A stretch of 64,000 bases of DNA from Mesostigma viride (GCA_009746045.1 RPFO01000164.1:850712-914711), one strand, 5' to 3'; positions 35,503 to 47,019 are shown, numbered from the stretch's first letter. Numbers and translations: made by a program. The notes: generated by a model not told the origin, from the letters alone.

Positions 35503-37560
35503 GTGAGACAACATATGCGCCTTGATTATGTCTGCGTACGTCGGGCTCAGCGCCCCTCAGTTGTCGATGCTCGCGTCCTGCAAGATTCTGTCAGCACGGT
35601 GGAATCTGATCCTCGTCTCGTGCTCGCTCGCATCAGATTGCGGTTTCCTGGGGTGAAACCGTCGCGACAGCTGGCACCTCAGCCAGATCTGAAGGTGCTC
35701 CGGATTGTGCTGAAGGATGCCGACAAGATGTCAGCAGCAGAGCAGGCCGCTATGATGTCGCACAGGGATGCTTTCCTGGCCGTATTCGACGCCCGGGGCA
35801 GCCGACAGCAGTTACACGCCATTCCGCCGCCGGGGGATATTTCAGTGATCCTCCGTGGTGTCGCCGCCAAGTACTGCCTGGCTGCCCCGTGTACAAGAAC
35901 AAGGGGTCGCCTGCCGACCCCGGCAACTACAGAGGGGTGTGCATTCAAAGTGCCCCCCTCAAGCTTCTTATGCGGCTCATCCTGAACCGCCTGCGCACGG
36001 CCCTGGACGGTCACCTCAGCGAGACTCAGCACGGCTTCCGTTCAGGTCGCAACACAGTAAAGGCGCTCTTCGCTCAGTACTCGCCGACTGGTGGAGGAAC
36101 TGCAACGCCTTCAGCCTGGTGAGTCCCCTTTGCACCTTGTGCTGGTGGACTTCATCAAAGCCTTCGATTCAGTGTTCTGGCCTGCGCTTTGGGACATCCT
36201 CGAGTTGTTCCGGATCCCCCGCCCCCTGATTGCTGTCATCCGCCACCTGTATGAAGGGTCCACCACTTCGGTGCGCACTTCTTACGGGACCACGCCCCCA
36301 TGCCCTTTACAGAAGGGTGTGTGGCAGACTGGCAGGGCTGCGTGCTGTCGCCCTGCCTGTTCATTATTGTTGTCGAATACGTAATGATTCAGGCGCGCAA
36401 GCGATTTGCCCGCATCGTGGGCAGGGAACCAGGAGTGCAGGTTGCTAACAAATTCTGGCATGGCGGTGCGGACACGGAGATTCGGCTGGCAGGCATCATT
36501 TACGCAGACGACACCACCCTCTTCGCGGACACTGAGCATGTGCAGACATGGCTTGACTGCCTGGCTCTCGAGGCCCGTGCAGTGGGGCTTGAGGTCAGCA
36601 AGAAGACAGAGGCCCTGGCGGTTGGGCTCACCAACCCACCGCCGCCCCTCTTTCTCCTGGACGGCTCTCGAGTCCTGTATCGGGACCGCGTTAAGCTGCT
36701 GGGCAGCCTGCTCCCCAGCTGCGAGGTTGATGTGGAACATCGCATCTCCCTCGCCTGGCACGCTTTACGCCAGTACCGGGCCCTGTGGCGCAAGCCCCTG
36801 GCAAGATCAAGAAACAGGACCTGTTCAAGGTCCTCGTCCTTCCTGTTCTCACGTATGGAGCCGAGACGTGCCGGACCCTCACTGCCGACCTGGCCCGCAA
36901 GCTGGACGGCGCGGTCGCCAGCATGCTGCGATCCATTTCCAGAGTAGGATATGCTGCTCATGTCCGCAATGAGGACCTGTACCAGGGCATGCCCTATATC
37001 ACCAGCACCATTAAGCAACGACGCCTGCAGCTAGTAGGGCACCTAGCTCGCACCAACCAGGTAGACACCTCACGTGGCCCCCCCGCAGGACTGCGACCAG
37101 CCCAGCCTGGCTGGCACCTCCTGACGTGGGCTGGGCCCAGTGATGTTAGACGCCGCAAGGCCCGCACCTTCAAAGAACAGCGAGTAGAGGACATGGGGGG
37201 CCTAGGCCTCTCCGTGATTTGGAAGAAGATGATGGACAAGGCCAAGTGGGCCCAGGTCATAGAGGACAACGAGCCCCCCCCAGTGGGGAAGCGCCCGCGT
37301 GTGCAAGCTCGTGGGAGGCACGCCAGATAGCCCCCGAGGGCAGCGCTCGTGCGGCTGCCTAGATAGATGTTGTAGTTAGAATGTGGTTAGATAGATGTAG
37401 TATGTAGCCGATGTAGATAGACTAGACCGGTAGGACTGTTTGCACCCATCCATCCATCCATCCATCCATCCATCCATCCATCCATCCATCGGGGTTAATG
37501 CTCCGTGACTCCCCAACGGGAGCACGAGTCTAATTAATTAATTAATTAATATGCGCTATA
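35503..37560 (+). mobile_element. LINE with endonuclease end, reverse transcriptase and full 3' end (decayed)
   Basis: The first part (35515-35660) reads 'RLDYVCVRRAQRPSVVDARV' and 'ESDPRLVLARIRLRF', the C-terminal end of an EEP-type endonuclease. The RT starts near 35889 with 'YKNKGSPADPGNYRGVCI', continues 'LDGHLSETQHGFRSGRNT', then after frameshifts 'LVLVDFIKAFDSVFW' (catalytic Asp), 'LSPCLFIIVVEY' and 'IIYADDTTLFAD' (YADD, 36501-36512). The post-RT segment (36785-37330) carries 'VLVLPVLTYGAETC' and 'GHLARTNQVDTS' and ends 'RGRHAR'. Sequence between endonuclease and RT is missing, and several frame changes (near 36110, 36320 and 36790) break the protein. The 3' UTR has CATC repeats, the terminal hairpin at ~37500-37530 and an ATTA tail at 37531-37550. 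Confidence 0.85.
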
Positions 37561-37565
37561 AGCTC

Positions 37566-38542
37566 ACATTAATTAACTTGAATTAATCAAACTCGTGCTC
37601 CAGATAGGGAGTCACGGAGCATTAAGCCCGATGGATGGATGGATGGATGGATGGATGGATGGATGGATGGATGGATGGATGGATGGATGGATGGATGGAT
37701 GGATGGATGGATGGATGGATGGATGGATGGATGGATGGATGGATGGATGGATGGATGGATGGATGGATGGATGGATGGATGGATGGATGGATGGATGGAT
37801 GGATGGATGGATGGATGGATGGATGGATGGATGGATGGATGGATGGATGGATGGATGGATGGATGGATGGATGGATGGATGGATGGATGGATGGATGGAT
37901 GGATGGATGGATGGATGGATGGATGGATGGATGGATGGATGGATGGATGGATGGATGGATGGATGGATGGATGGATGGATGGATGGATGGATGGATGGAT
38001 GGATGGATGGATGGATGGATGGATGGATGGATGGATGGATGGATGGATGGATGGATGGATGGATGGATGGATGGATGGATGGATGGATGGATGGATGGAT
38101 GGATGGATGGATGGATGGATGGATGGATGGATGGATGGATGGATGGATGGATGGATGGATGGATGGATGGATGGATGGATGGATGGATGGATGGATGGAT
38201 GGATGGATGGATGGATGGATGGATGGATGGATGGATGGATGGATGGATGGATGGATGGATGGATGGATGGATGGATGGATGGATGGATGGATGGATGGAT
38301 GGATGGATGGATGGATGGATGGATGGATGGATGGATGGATGGATGGATGGATGGATGGATGGATGGATGGATGGATGGATGGATGGATGGATGGATGGAT
38401 GGATGGATGGATGGATGGATGGATGGATGGATGGATGGATGGATGGATGGATGGATGGATGGATGGATGGATGGATGGATGGATGGATGGATGGATGGGT
38501 GCACGCAATCTTACCGGTCTATTCTATCTAGGTACTTAAAAA
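37566..38542 (-). repeat. Inverted LINE 3' end carrying an expanded TGGA array
   Basis: The reverse complement of the LINE 3' UTR at 37370-37550: tail at ~37566-37585, hairpin arms near 37590-37620, the GATG array, then 'TACCGGTCTATTCTATCTA' at 38512-38530, which matches the 'AGACCGGTAGGACTG' segment upstream of CATC repeats in the other copy. It faces the preceding LINE tail to tail. Confidence 0.75.
37630..38498 (+). repeat. Perfect (TGGA)n microsatellite, ~217 copies
   Basis: About 869 bp of uninterrupted GATG tetranucleotide. Other copies of this LINE 3' UTR carry only two to ten CATC units (46530, 37447-37490), so the array is an expansion of a repeat built into the element. Open frames in several phases (poly-WMDG, poly-IHPS) are artefacts. 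Confidence 0.97.
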
Positions 38543-38547
38543 CAATC
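38543..38547. repeat. Target-site duplication CAATC (left)
   Basis: CAATC directly precedes the left LTR and recurs directly after the right LTR at 46444-46448, as expected for integrase-made 5-bp duplications. Confidence 0.85.
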
Positions 38548-39109
38548 TGTTACGTCCTGGCTCGACTCGATCCCAAACCCCGCGCCTAACCTTACCTAAA
38601 CTAGTGAGGGTACCTAGTGATGAGGAGCTATGTTGTGGAAAGACCTGGGACGTCGACTCTGTTCTCAATGCATTCTATTATAATACGCCATACACCGAAT
38701 AAAACCAGGGTACTACGAAGGAAACAATACTACACTGCCATGACCCTAGCTAATATGTGTTAACTCATAACACACGCCGGGTGCCATTCACGAAGGACAA
38801 CTGCTGCATAAATGATCGCCGACAGGCGTGTATGCTCGGGCCGACATCGACCCTCGCCTACAGGACCAACGCACGTCCACAAGGTTCACACGCAGGATAA
38901 AAGGACCACTACTAAAGTACGCAGCGCGGCGCGACTGCACCGAACCACCATACTGTACAAGTGCCACGTCACAAGGCCCGGTACTGACCGGCCAAAAGGT
39001 CCTAACTACACGTAAGCCTAGGAAAGTCAGCGAACTGTTCCGGAATGGCTGAGGCAACAAAGGACCTAATTTACGTCCGTAACAACAACAAAAGTTACGC
39101 GACGTAACA
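38548..39109 (-). repeat. 3' LTR (left copy)
   Basis: 562 bp with 9-bp inverted termini (TGTTACGTC / GACGTAACA). Read against 45882-46443, I found no differences. An open frame of 90 residues inside it occurs identically in both LTRs but resembles no protein. Confidence 0.93.
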
Positions 39110-39125
39110 CCTCCCCCCCCACAAA
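39110..39125 (-). other. Polypurine tract
   Basis: On the minus strand this is a G-rich purine run (TGTGGGGGGGGGAGG type) abutting the 3' LTR, the expected primer site for plus-strand DNA synthesis. Confidence 0.75.
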
Positions 39126-40359
39126 GGTAGGGAGCCCTCTCCCTACGTACAGGGAGGAAACCAAAGGGGTAGGAATTTAACCTAACGCACCCAACAAAAG
39201 CCTAACACAATCGACTGACCATCCAAGGCCCAAAGCAAAAACATGTTAACCTCGGGTCCACCCCAAACGATGTAGGGATCACCAGCACCACGCCGGGTGT
39301 GAGGCTCCCCTAACTGCCTTGCACGGAGGCTTGCCGGGAGGGACGGCACTAGGCAGGACACGCGTAGGAAACAATGTTCACACTGAGGACAGAGAACGGC
39401 CAACCAACTGGCCAAGCCCAGAGGGCGACTCTATATACCGGAGGGACAAAACCCTCAGGTCGGGCCTAGAGCCCTCTGTCTACACACCAGTAGCCTGAAA
39501 AGTACCACGGGTGGCCAAAAGCACCGCCATGTACGCCCGGTGATGAGCAACATCAGTAGGGTTGTCATGGTTGTCTACACGGATGGAGGAACACATCCTC
39601 CCAGACGCCATCAAGATACATGCCGAGGAAAGCCCATGCAGTAGTATCGTAGCTTTGTCAGGACCACCTGTCCACGGGCCCTGTCAAGGAACCCACACTG
39701 AAACTAGCACACGAAGGGCTCTGCCGACAGCAGAAGGAGGGCGCGCAGGAGGAACCGATAGAAGACCAGCTCACCACGAGCAACGAAGGTGAAAAACAAG
39801 TCCAGGAAACGCTCCACGTTGTCGGGCCACAGACGCACGTGCCGGATCTCACGACTCTCGCTAACACGCGTGACCGAAGCTGAGGACTTCCCAACAGGAG
39901 CAACGCGCGGTTGGTGGATGACGGCGGAGGCGGGCGCGACGGAAGAAGCGGTAACGGCAGGAGCGGCGACAGGGGAAGACGTCGTGGCCTGTCAGGCAGA
40001 GGGCCAATCACCCATGGCCGAATCATACGTATCATCGGTAGTGTCAAACACCCACTTGCCCGTCGACGCCTTGCCCAAATCTGGATGACGCTGAGGCTCG
40101 GCCGGCAGAGCAGGCGCGACGGAGGGAGCCACGGACGGAGCGACAGCGGCTGGCTGAGCAGGCGTCGTCTGACATGATGGCTGCGGAGGGCGGGGGACAA
40201 CCAACCGACCCACAGCCCGAGGAAATAACATAAGGCAAGGAAGAAAAACAACTAGAGGTTGTGCTGGTTTTCACTCGACCTTGAACATAGGTAATCTTCC
40301 CAGTCACTACCAGACGGGTCCATTTACATAATGTCAGAGGGCTTCTTCGACCACTCTAT

Positions 40360-40929
40360 TTAATCGCTTACTAGGTGTGAGGAGGAGGAATGGTACGCAG
40401 TGCCAAACGTCACTTTAGTACCAATAGCAGCAAAGAACTCTGTCCAAAAGTCCGAGGTAAACAGCTTGTCCTTATCGGAGATAAACTGCCTGCTCAACCC
40501 ATGGTAACGATAAACGTTTAGAAGGTACAGCTGAGCACAGTCACTCGAGCAGTAAGCTCCAAGGGACAAGGGACAAGGTGACAACGTCTAGTAAGGCGGT
40601 CTACAAACACGAGGATCTGCGCATCAATTGCCTTTGGCATTCTATTTTAGCCCCCCCAAATCCATCATAATGGAATCCCAAGGCATTATAATAGGATCAT
40701 GGAGGGTACGAGGCTCGATCTGCTATCTGACCCACATTAGTAGGTTTCATCTCCTGGCATGATTGGCATGTCCTACCAACATATTCATCCACATCAAGTG
40801 CTGAGGAGGGAGGGCCAGAAGTATGAACGGGTTACCAAATCCCGCACACGCTTCCCGCCCTAGCTGGTGAGCAGTTAAATAATGTAACTCAAACAACAAG
40901 GACGAGCGACAAATAAGGGGAAAATACAA
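40360..40929 (-). pseudogene. Retrotransposon integrase remnant
   Basis: The zinc-binding part is visible near 40740-40780, and 'MPWDSIMMDLGG' at ~40670-40700 marks the start of the catalytic core. 'GLSRQFISDKDKLFTSDFW' with 'GTKVTFGTAYHSSS' (40395-40500) is the second catalytic Asp region. Frames change between these blocks. The stretch 39130-40350 may be the C-terminal pol region but shows nothing diagnostic. Confidence 0.75.
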
Positions 40930-41308
40930 ACGTCATCGCATAGGATCATCCTTTAACAGCACATACAAGAAGCCAACCACAAACTTGCACGGGTACTTCC
41001 CGAATTTTCGAGGGTGTGAGGATATTGCGACTAGGGCTTCCAGCTCAGTGGCCGTAAACACTGATAAGACGCTCTAAATCTGACGTAGGACTGGCTACCG
41101 AGGCATCTACAGAAGGTTCTACAGGAAGTCACCCACAACTTTACCAAAAAGAGGGGTGGACTAGAAGGAACAAGATTACCAAACGACTTCCCAGCCCTAG
41201 TGGACACATGACGGAGGGGAAAAGAAATGATTTATTAGTATCCTCCCCCCCACCGAGGTGACAGGTGTGCCCTCACACCGAAGAGAAAGGCCCACATGAG
41301 AGAGGAGA

Positions 41309-41827
41309 TCAGGAAAACGAACAGAGGTATGGAAAAGGTAGTCCTGTATACTGCCCGTCATGAGGGAAGTCACCATAGGGGAAAACACCAAGAAGAGGAG
41401 TAGGAACGAGGGTGGTAGTGAGGACATCTAGATCCTCGAAAAAGGAATAGTCAGGACGTCGGGATAAAGCATCAGGGACAATATTATCTACACCCTTGAC
41501 GTATTGCAATTTAACGGGGGCAAATTGCGCAACATCGAATTGGGCACCTTTAAGGAAATGTTGCCATGCATGACAGCAATATACCACAGCCAATACTCTT
41601 GTTGGTGAACAGGGTACTTGCGCTCAGCAGGTAACATAGTCCTAGAGATGTATGTATTCGATGGGTTGCAAACCATGACCTTGGTCTTGGAGGAGAACAC
41701 CCCCAAGGGCTACCTTACTAGTGTCAGTAGCTAATACAAACAGTTTCGAGGTATCTGGCAAGACGAGGATCGCAGGCCGGAGTCTGCTGACAACAAAAAC
41801 TTCAACCACGCAGAAAGGAAAGGACAT
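41309..41827 (-). pseudogene. Retrotransposon RNase H remnant
   Basis: 'PAILVLPDTSKLFVLATDTS' then 'KVALGGVLLQDQGHGLQPIE' matches the start of Ty3/gypsy RNase H. 'YPVHQQEYWLWYIAVMHG' and 'VKGVDNIVPDALSRRPDYSF' follow in shifted frames. Confidence 0.8.
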
Positions 41828-41847
41828 TTTAGCTCACTCCTTCTTAG

Positions 41848-42375
41848 TCACCGTGATTGATAAGGAACCAAATTCCACAGTAAGAGGGGTCTCAATAGAG
41901 GAGGAAGAAAACCCCGTTCGCGGGTTGGAGAAGGTAAAGGAGCAAGAAATCTGTCAGGGATATGAAATGGAGAAGGAACAATTTCTGTACGAATTGTAGG
42001 TAGAGGACCTGCACGACGAGGTGTATTCATATATGTCGGTTTGAGTAATAATACCAAACACATGAACTGCTGATGAATGCCTCTTTGATACCAAAGACAG
42101 AACTGCTGTGCTTCTTCAAAGAGGTGAACCTTCTTATACCTAATCACGTAAACGGAGGGGTGATTAATCACAGTACGTGCATCAGCCCAAGAAAGGAAAA
42201 TACTAGACCATGAGGAAGTGATGTTTGCGTAGTATTTTGCACGGCTATTATCATAATCAACTTTACAATAGTTTGTAACTAGGCTAAATTTGCCATTGGG
42301 CACAGGGACTAGCAAAACACTGATAGAACATGGGGAATTACTAGGATCCCTGAAATCTGCTTCTAATAATGACAT
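41848..42375 (-). pseudogene. Retrotransposon reverse transcriptase remnant
   Basis: 'FRDPSNSPCSISVLLVPVPN' followed by 'GKFSLVTNYCKVDYDNSRAK' is the N-terminal RT block. I could not find the catalytic Tyr-x-Asp-Asp before the RNase H begins, so the palm is deleted or badly degraded. Confidence 0.75.
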
Positions 42376-42769
42376 TTAAATATTTGTTATAACTCTTATA
42401 ATTCGGAGGGGCCCATACGATACATCGGAGAAAACCACACGAGGAGGGGGTATGAGGGAGTCTTTTCTTCAAAGACCCGAGAGGAATCTATAATAGACAT
42501 GTAACGGACTTCATTGGTAAGACACGGAGGAACATACGCAATAAAACATTTATTGTCATTGTTGGTCATTAATGACCAGCCATAGGTCTTACAGGAGGAT
42601 CACCGGGTAACTCAATAGGGGTTACATCTACTAAGGATAAATTCTCTACCTTACAACGTCGTTCCGGCAACAGGGCTAATAGGTGCTATCAGGGAACCAG
42701 GTAACAGCTAGCCTCCGGCCCGAGGCTTACTATAACCATGGTGTCATGTTCTCGTCAGAAGGCAACAAA

Positions 42770-42872
42770 TGTGAAAACGCTAGTTGCCCAAATATGAGAT
42801 TCCGCGGAACACAGAAAGTAAGAAAGCCTAGCAGCTACCAGCAAGGAATCGAACCTAGGACCATAGTGTTAT
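42770..42872 (-). repeat. SINE-like fragment inside the LTR element
   Basis: Reverse complement of the segment at 13140-13260. On the minus strand it includes 'GGTCCTAGGTTCGATTCC', a good Pol III box-B match. Its place between protease and RT shows it inserted into the element, or was carried by it. Confidence 0.55.
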
Positions 42873-42952
42873 AATTAATAGTGATTTTATGGCCTTGATG
42901 CCAATCTAAGCCCAACAAATATCAACAATCGTTATAGGGCCTATGGTCGCCA

Positions 42953-43288
42953 CTAATTTAATCTGGCGACCCTGAATGAGGAGTGGTAAGGATACAGTCC
43001 CATGAGAGTGACAAGTGCGACCATCAGCATATATAGTGCACAGTCACCTGAGAGGAATGAGGGATAGCTACTATGTAATCCTAGTCTCCTAACAAGGGCC
43101 TCGCTCACAAAGGAGGTGGCAGCCCCACTATCTACGAGGACAGAAACATTGAGGATACCATGAGGGTGCAGAAGAGGGTCTACTACGGTAGTAGGAGCGG
43201 TAAGGCCACCATTTAGACACATCAAAGGACGAACACGTAGGGGTGCAGAGGATGCAGCATCCACAGTAGTGACAAAACAGGTAAACAA
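42953..43288 (-). pseudogene. Retrotransposon aspartic protease remnant
   Basis: 'GILNVSVLVDSGAATSFVSE' contains the DSGA active-site motif, followed by 'ALVRRLGL'. It lies between gag and RT as in Ty3/gypsy pol. Confidence 0.8.
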
Positions 43289-43502
43289 AGATTTTCTGAG
43301 CTTGGGGTACTAGCTGAGGACCTTACCAGGCTACCCCTGCTGACAGGTCTATTGTTTTCCCTCCCCCCCACATCATCCAAGGGAACGAACCCTGGAGGAA
43401 ACCCCGGTGAGAAAGCCATTGCTGGAGAATCACGAGGGTATTGAGAGGGGACGGCATCCTGATCAGAATGGGGATTCACTAAGGAGCCTGTCTGTACAGC
43501 AT

Positions 43503-45040
43503 TTAACCTAGAGGGTTAAGGAGCAGAAGAGGAACGACCAGAGGGTGGGCGAAGGGGAGAGGCCGCTGAGGAGTACGCGGAGGGCGGGCATTGGGATGAG
43601 GGGGGGGGGCCAGAAAGAAACTTGGGGCACTCCCTCTTAAGATGGCCCACCTCGTGACGGTGATAACACGTGATGTGAGACACATCAATGCAGATATATC
43701 TGTAACACAAATATCTAATTCTTCTACATATGCCTCTTCTTCTTCAGGAGTGAGGACAAGGTTATGGACCCTAGTACGGACATGATAAGGAGCATACATA
43801 AAATCAGCAACACGGAGGAGATGGGTAGGAACAGCAGCCAGAGGAAGGTCACGAAAACTATACGCAAAAAACTGTTTCTTAACTTCACGCAAGAGGTTTT
43901 ATTAAGACCTTGCAAGAAGCGAGCACGGACTTCCGCACCCGAGAGGTCTCGAATGCGTACCATCTGGGCATCAAATTCCCATTGCTATTCCCTATAAGTT
44001 TCATTGCCTTGCTCGAGGGATCCAAATCTAAGGCGCTCTTGCCAGTCAGCGTCTGGAGGCACTACATGATTTTCCAATCTCCTAATTAAACAATTATGCT
44101 ACTGAGTTAGGGTATGCATGGGACGCGAGGGACTCACAGTGAACAAGGGTGGCAAGGGCAGGAGCCACACACGTGGTAAGGTAATGAGGGACAAGAACAG
44201 CATCAGGGAGTTTCCACCTATAATATTGTTCCCAAGAGGCCGTCTACTGAGAGAGGAGCATAAGAAAGGTGAAAAACTAGCTGCTGAGGGGTAGACTAAT
44301 ATCTAACTTAGGCACACTAGCAAAGGTGGGAAGGAGAGGGGGCTTAGATGCACGAGAAGGATCAGTTTTATCCATAGGCCCACTCTACTCCACAGGCACA
44401 TACTCAGGCAGTAACAAATTATGAGGAGCATGATAGGTCTTAGGAAGAGGACGTGAGGGCACCACAGAGTCAGGGTGGTGACCAGAGGTGTGAGGAACAG
44501 TATATGCTTCTCTGATTGTGGAATAGGAAAAATGATCATAGTTTTTATCATGGAGAGGCATGGTGCTAAAATCCTGATTAATCTCTAACTCTACTACACG
44601 TGAGGGGATTTGGGCTGCCTCATAGGCCGTATCAAGGTATGCCAAGGAAGCAGGAGGATGTGTAGGAACGGCAGTAGGATACCCAGTAGGGCCCACAGGA
44701 GCCAGACTACGAACACTACGAGGGGCTGACACCTGAGGAGCCTGAGAGGGGATAGACACAGAGGGATTCCCAGAATTAACAGGAGGAATAGCAGAGGGTG
44801 GGGCAATAGCCCTAGTACGCGCCTCAAACGTAGGAGGAGGAATAATAGGTGAACGGTGAAAGGACGGAGTAGAGGGAGTACTGTCAGAACGTACACTCTG
44901 AGACGGAGGAGTCAAGTGATGGACAGTGTCCCAGGAATCACGTCTATTACCATAGCCAATTGAGGAGTACCAAGAGGAACACCTGAGGAACGTTGGTTAA
45001 TGGGAGACATACCCCCACCAAGAGACGTTTGAGAGGACAT
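43503..45040 (-). pseudogene. Retrotransposon gag remnant
   Basis: Pieces in changing frames: a Pro-rich N-terminal part (44385-44915), a middle section ('VRARFLQGLNKT', 'VHNLVLTPEEEEAYVEE') and a zinc-knuckle-like 'CYHRHEVGHLKRECPKF' near 43620-43680. The second cysteine of the CCHC knuckle is Arg, a one-base change, so the knuckle is inactivated. Confidence 0.75.
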
Positions 45041-45049
45041 GGTTGAGGT

Positions 45050-45300
45050 GCAAAGGAAAGAAATACACTGCACGAGGAAAGGTTAAAAAGCTGATCAAGG
45101 ATAAGATAAAAATCTGGTCAAGGACAAAATAAAAATCTGACCAAGGCTAAAATAAAATCAGATCAAGGATAAAAGAAAATCAGGTCAAAGAGAAAATAAA
45201 TTCAGGTCAAAGGGGCATGACCAAAAAAACAAAGGAAAGTGGCTACCACTTTAGCAAGGAAAAGGAAGGAATGATTTAAAATCTGATCAAGGAGAAAATA
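45050..45300. repeat. Degenerate 30-40-bp direct repeats in the element leader
   Basis: Successive units around 'CTGATCAAGGATAAGATAAA', 'CTGGTCAAGGACAAAATAAA' and 'TCAGGTCAAAGAGAAAATAA' lie in the 5' leader between the PBS and gag. Confidence 0.7.
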
Positions 45301-45869
45301 AAAAGGAAACAAAGGAAAACACACATGCATTATTGTAGCTTATTGTTACCGAAATGCCGAGGACGCCTGAAACCAGCGCCCGTTGGTAAATAAACATCCG
45401 GCTCCAGATTCTGCACGAGGAAGCATATAAGAAAACACAGCAGCATGCACGGAAAAGAGGTGTAGTCGAAAGAGACGCTAATCGTCCCACTATCCAGCCC
45501 TATTGAACCGTCAATCCTAGCTAACGTAATCAAACAACATTCCAAGGAAACGCGTGTATACACAGTAAGAAAAGGAGCTAACCCACTGAACCGGCTAACC
45601 CACTAGCTAACGTCAAACAGCACCCAGCAAGGAAATGCACACACAGAGGGAAAAGGAAAAGAAGCTAGCTACGTGAGGAGTTCATCCGCTTTGAGCAGGT
45701 CTAACTTCTAGGCAGGGCGTGTCCCGAATCGGGCAGCACTACCCCCCTAGCTTGCAGGCGACCCGCCCATTACCTGTCAAGAGGTTGTCTTCTTCTGTGC
45801 CCTGGCCGCGGAAGGTCTCTGGCGTATAAGGTGAGTGCAAGGGAATATCGTCGCGTCCACCTAAACTAT

Positions 45870-45880
45870 CTCCGATACCA
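45870..45880 (-). other. Primer-binding site (initiator tRNA-Met type)
   Basis: On the minus strand TGGTATCGGAG starts one base after the 5' LTR. It matches the common plant retroelement PBS complementary to the 3' end of initiator tRNA-Met except for one base (G for A). Confidence 0.8.
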
Positions 45881-45881
45881 T

Positions 45882-46443
45882 TGTTACGTCCTGGCTCGAC
45901 TCGATCCCAAACCCCGCGCCTAACCTTACCTAAACTAGTGAGGGTACCTAGTGATGAGGAGCTATGTTGTGGAAAGACCTGGGACGTCGACTCTGTTCTC
46001 AATGCATTCTATTATAATACGCCATACACCGAATAAAACCAGGGTACTACGAAGGAAACAATACTACACTGCCATGACCCTAGCTAATATGTGTTAACTC
46101 ATAACACACGCCGGGTGCCATTCACGAAGGACAACTGCTGCATAAATGATCGCCGACAGGCGTGTATGCTCGGGCCGACATCGACCCTCGCCTACAGGAC
46201 CAACGCACGTCCACAAGGTTCACACGCAGGATAAAAGGACCACTACTAAAGTACGCAGCGCGGCGCGACTGCACCGAACCACCATACTGTACAAGTGCCA
46301 CGTCACAAGGCCCGGTACTGACCGGCCAAAAGGTCCTAACTACACGTAAGCCTAGGAAAGTCAGCGAACTGTTCCGGAATGGCTGAGGCAACAAAGGACC
46401 TAATTTACGTCCGTAACAACAACAAAAGTTACGCGACGTAACA
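45882..46443 (-). repeat. 5' LTR (right copy)
   Basis: Identical by eye to 38548-39109 and followed by the CAATC target duplication. It carries a TTTTATCC stretch on the coding strand that could serve as a TATA-like element. Confidence 0.93.
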
Positions 46444-46464
46444 CAATCCTCCTGAGTCCATATT

Positions 46465-47019
46465 TAATTAATTAATTAATTAGACTCGTGCTCCCGTTGG
46501 GGAGTCACGGAGCATTATAACCCCGATGGATGGATGGGTGGGTGCAAACAATCCTACCGGTCTAAGCTATCTACATCAGCTACCTACGGCGTCTATCTAA
46601 CAGCATTGCTACCTACAACATCTATCTATACAGCACTGGCGTGCCTCCCACGGGTTTGCACACGCGGGCGCTCCATATCTACCAGTTGTACCCTAGACCC
46701 TCCAGGGGTCTTGCCTAGTATCAAGGAGACAACCAGCGTAGGCCAGAAATCGGGAGAATCCGGACCATGGTAGCTCGAGCCTGCCGTTATCTTGTCCGAG
46801 TTTTCGAGTCGTTCAGGATTATGAAGATGAATGGTGATGGAAATGTGTAGCCTTGTGCATTGAAATTATGGCTGGCATACATGTAGAGCGACTAGATGAC
46901 CTAGACGGTGGGGCCGGAAACAGCATGCTTGATCAGGGCGTGTGTTTCGTATGCTTCCCGCGTTTGCGCAGCCGGACATGTGGCTTCCCCACTGGAGGGG
47001 GGTCGTTGTTCTCGATCTA
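46465..47019 (-). mobile_element. 5'-truncated LINE 3' end including module R
   Basis: On the minus strand the order is: the C-terminal coding scrap 'IENNDPPPVGKP' with 'RLRKRGKH' (~46955-47019), module R (46720-46952), UTR, two CATC units, terminal hairpin (46476-46512) and ATTA tail (46465-46485). The coding scrap matches the end of the LINE at 37260-37310 (EDNEPPPVGKR). It abuts the 27-bp direct repeat at 47020. Confidence 0.7.

Larger units (their letters stand above)
38548..46443 (-). mobile_element. Complete Ty3/gypsy-type LTR retrotransposon, coding region decayed
   Basis: An element of 7.9 kb bounded by 562-bp LTRs (38548-39109 and 45882-46443) that start TGTTACGTC and end GACGTAACA. 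It is coded on the minus strand, so the right-hand LTR is 5'. Domain order from 5' to 3' is gag, protease, RT, RNase H, integrase, which defines the Ty3/gypsy class. A primer-binding site follows the 5' LTR and a purine tract precedes the 3' LTR. Gag and pol are broken by many stops and frame changes, and a SINE-like fragment sits between protease and RT. The LTRs read as identical throughout, which signals a recent insertion. The element can therefore have moved only with proteins supplied in trans, or the LTRs have been homogenised. Confidence 0.9.

Noticed and set aside
37595-38589. Long open frames on both strands (poly-WMDG and poly-IHPS, ~300 residues)
   Set aside because: They are translations of a perfect 4-bp repeat that has no stop in several frames; not genes.
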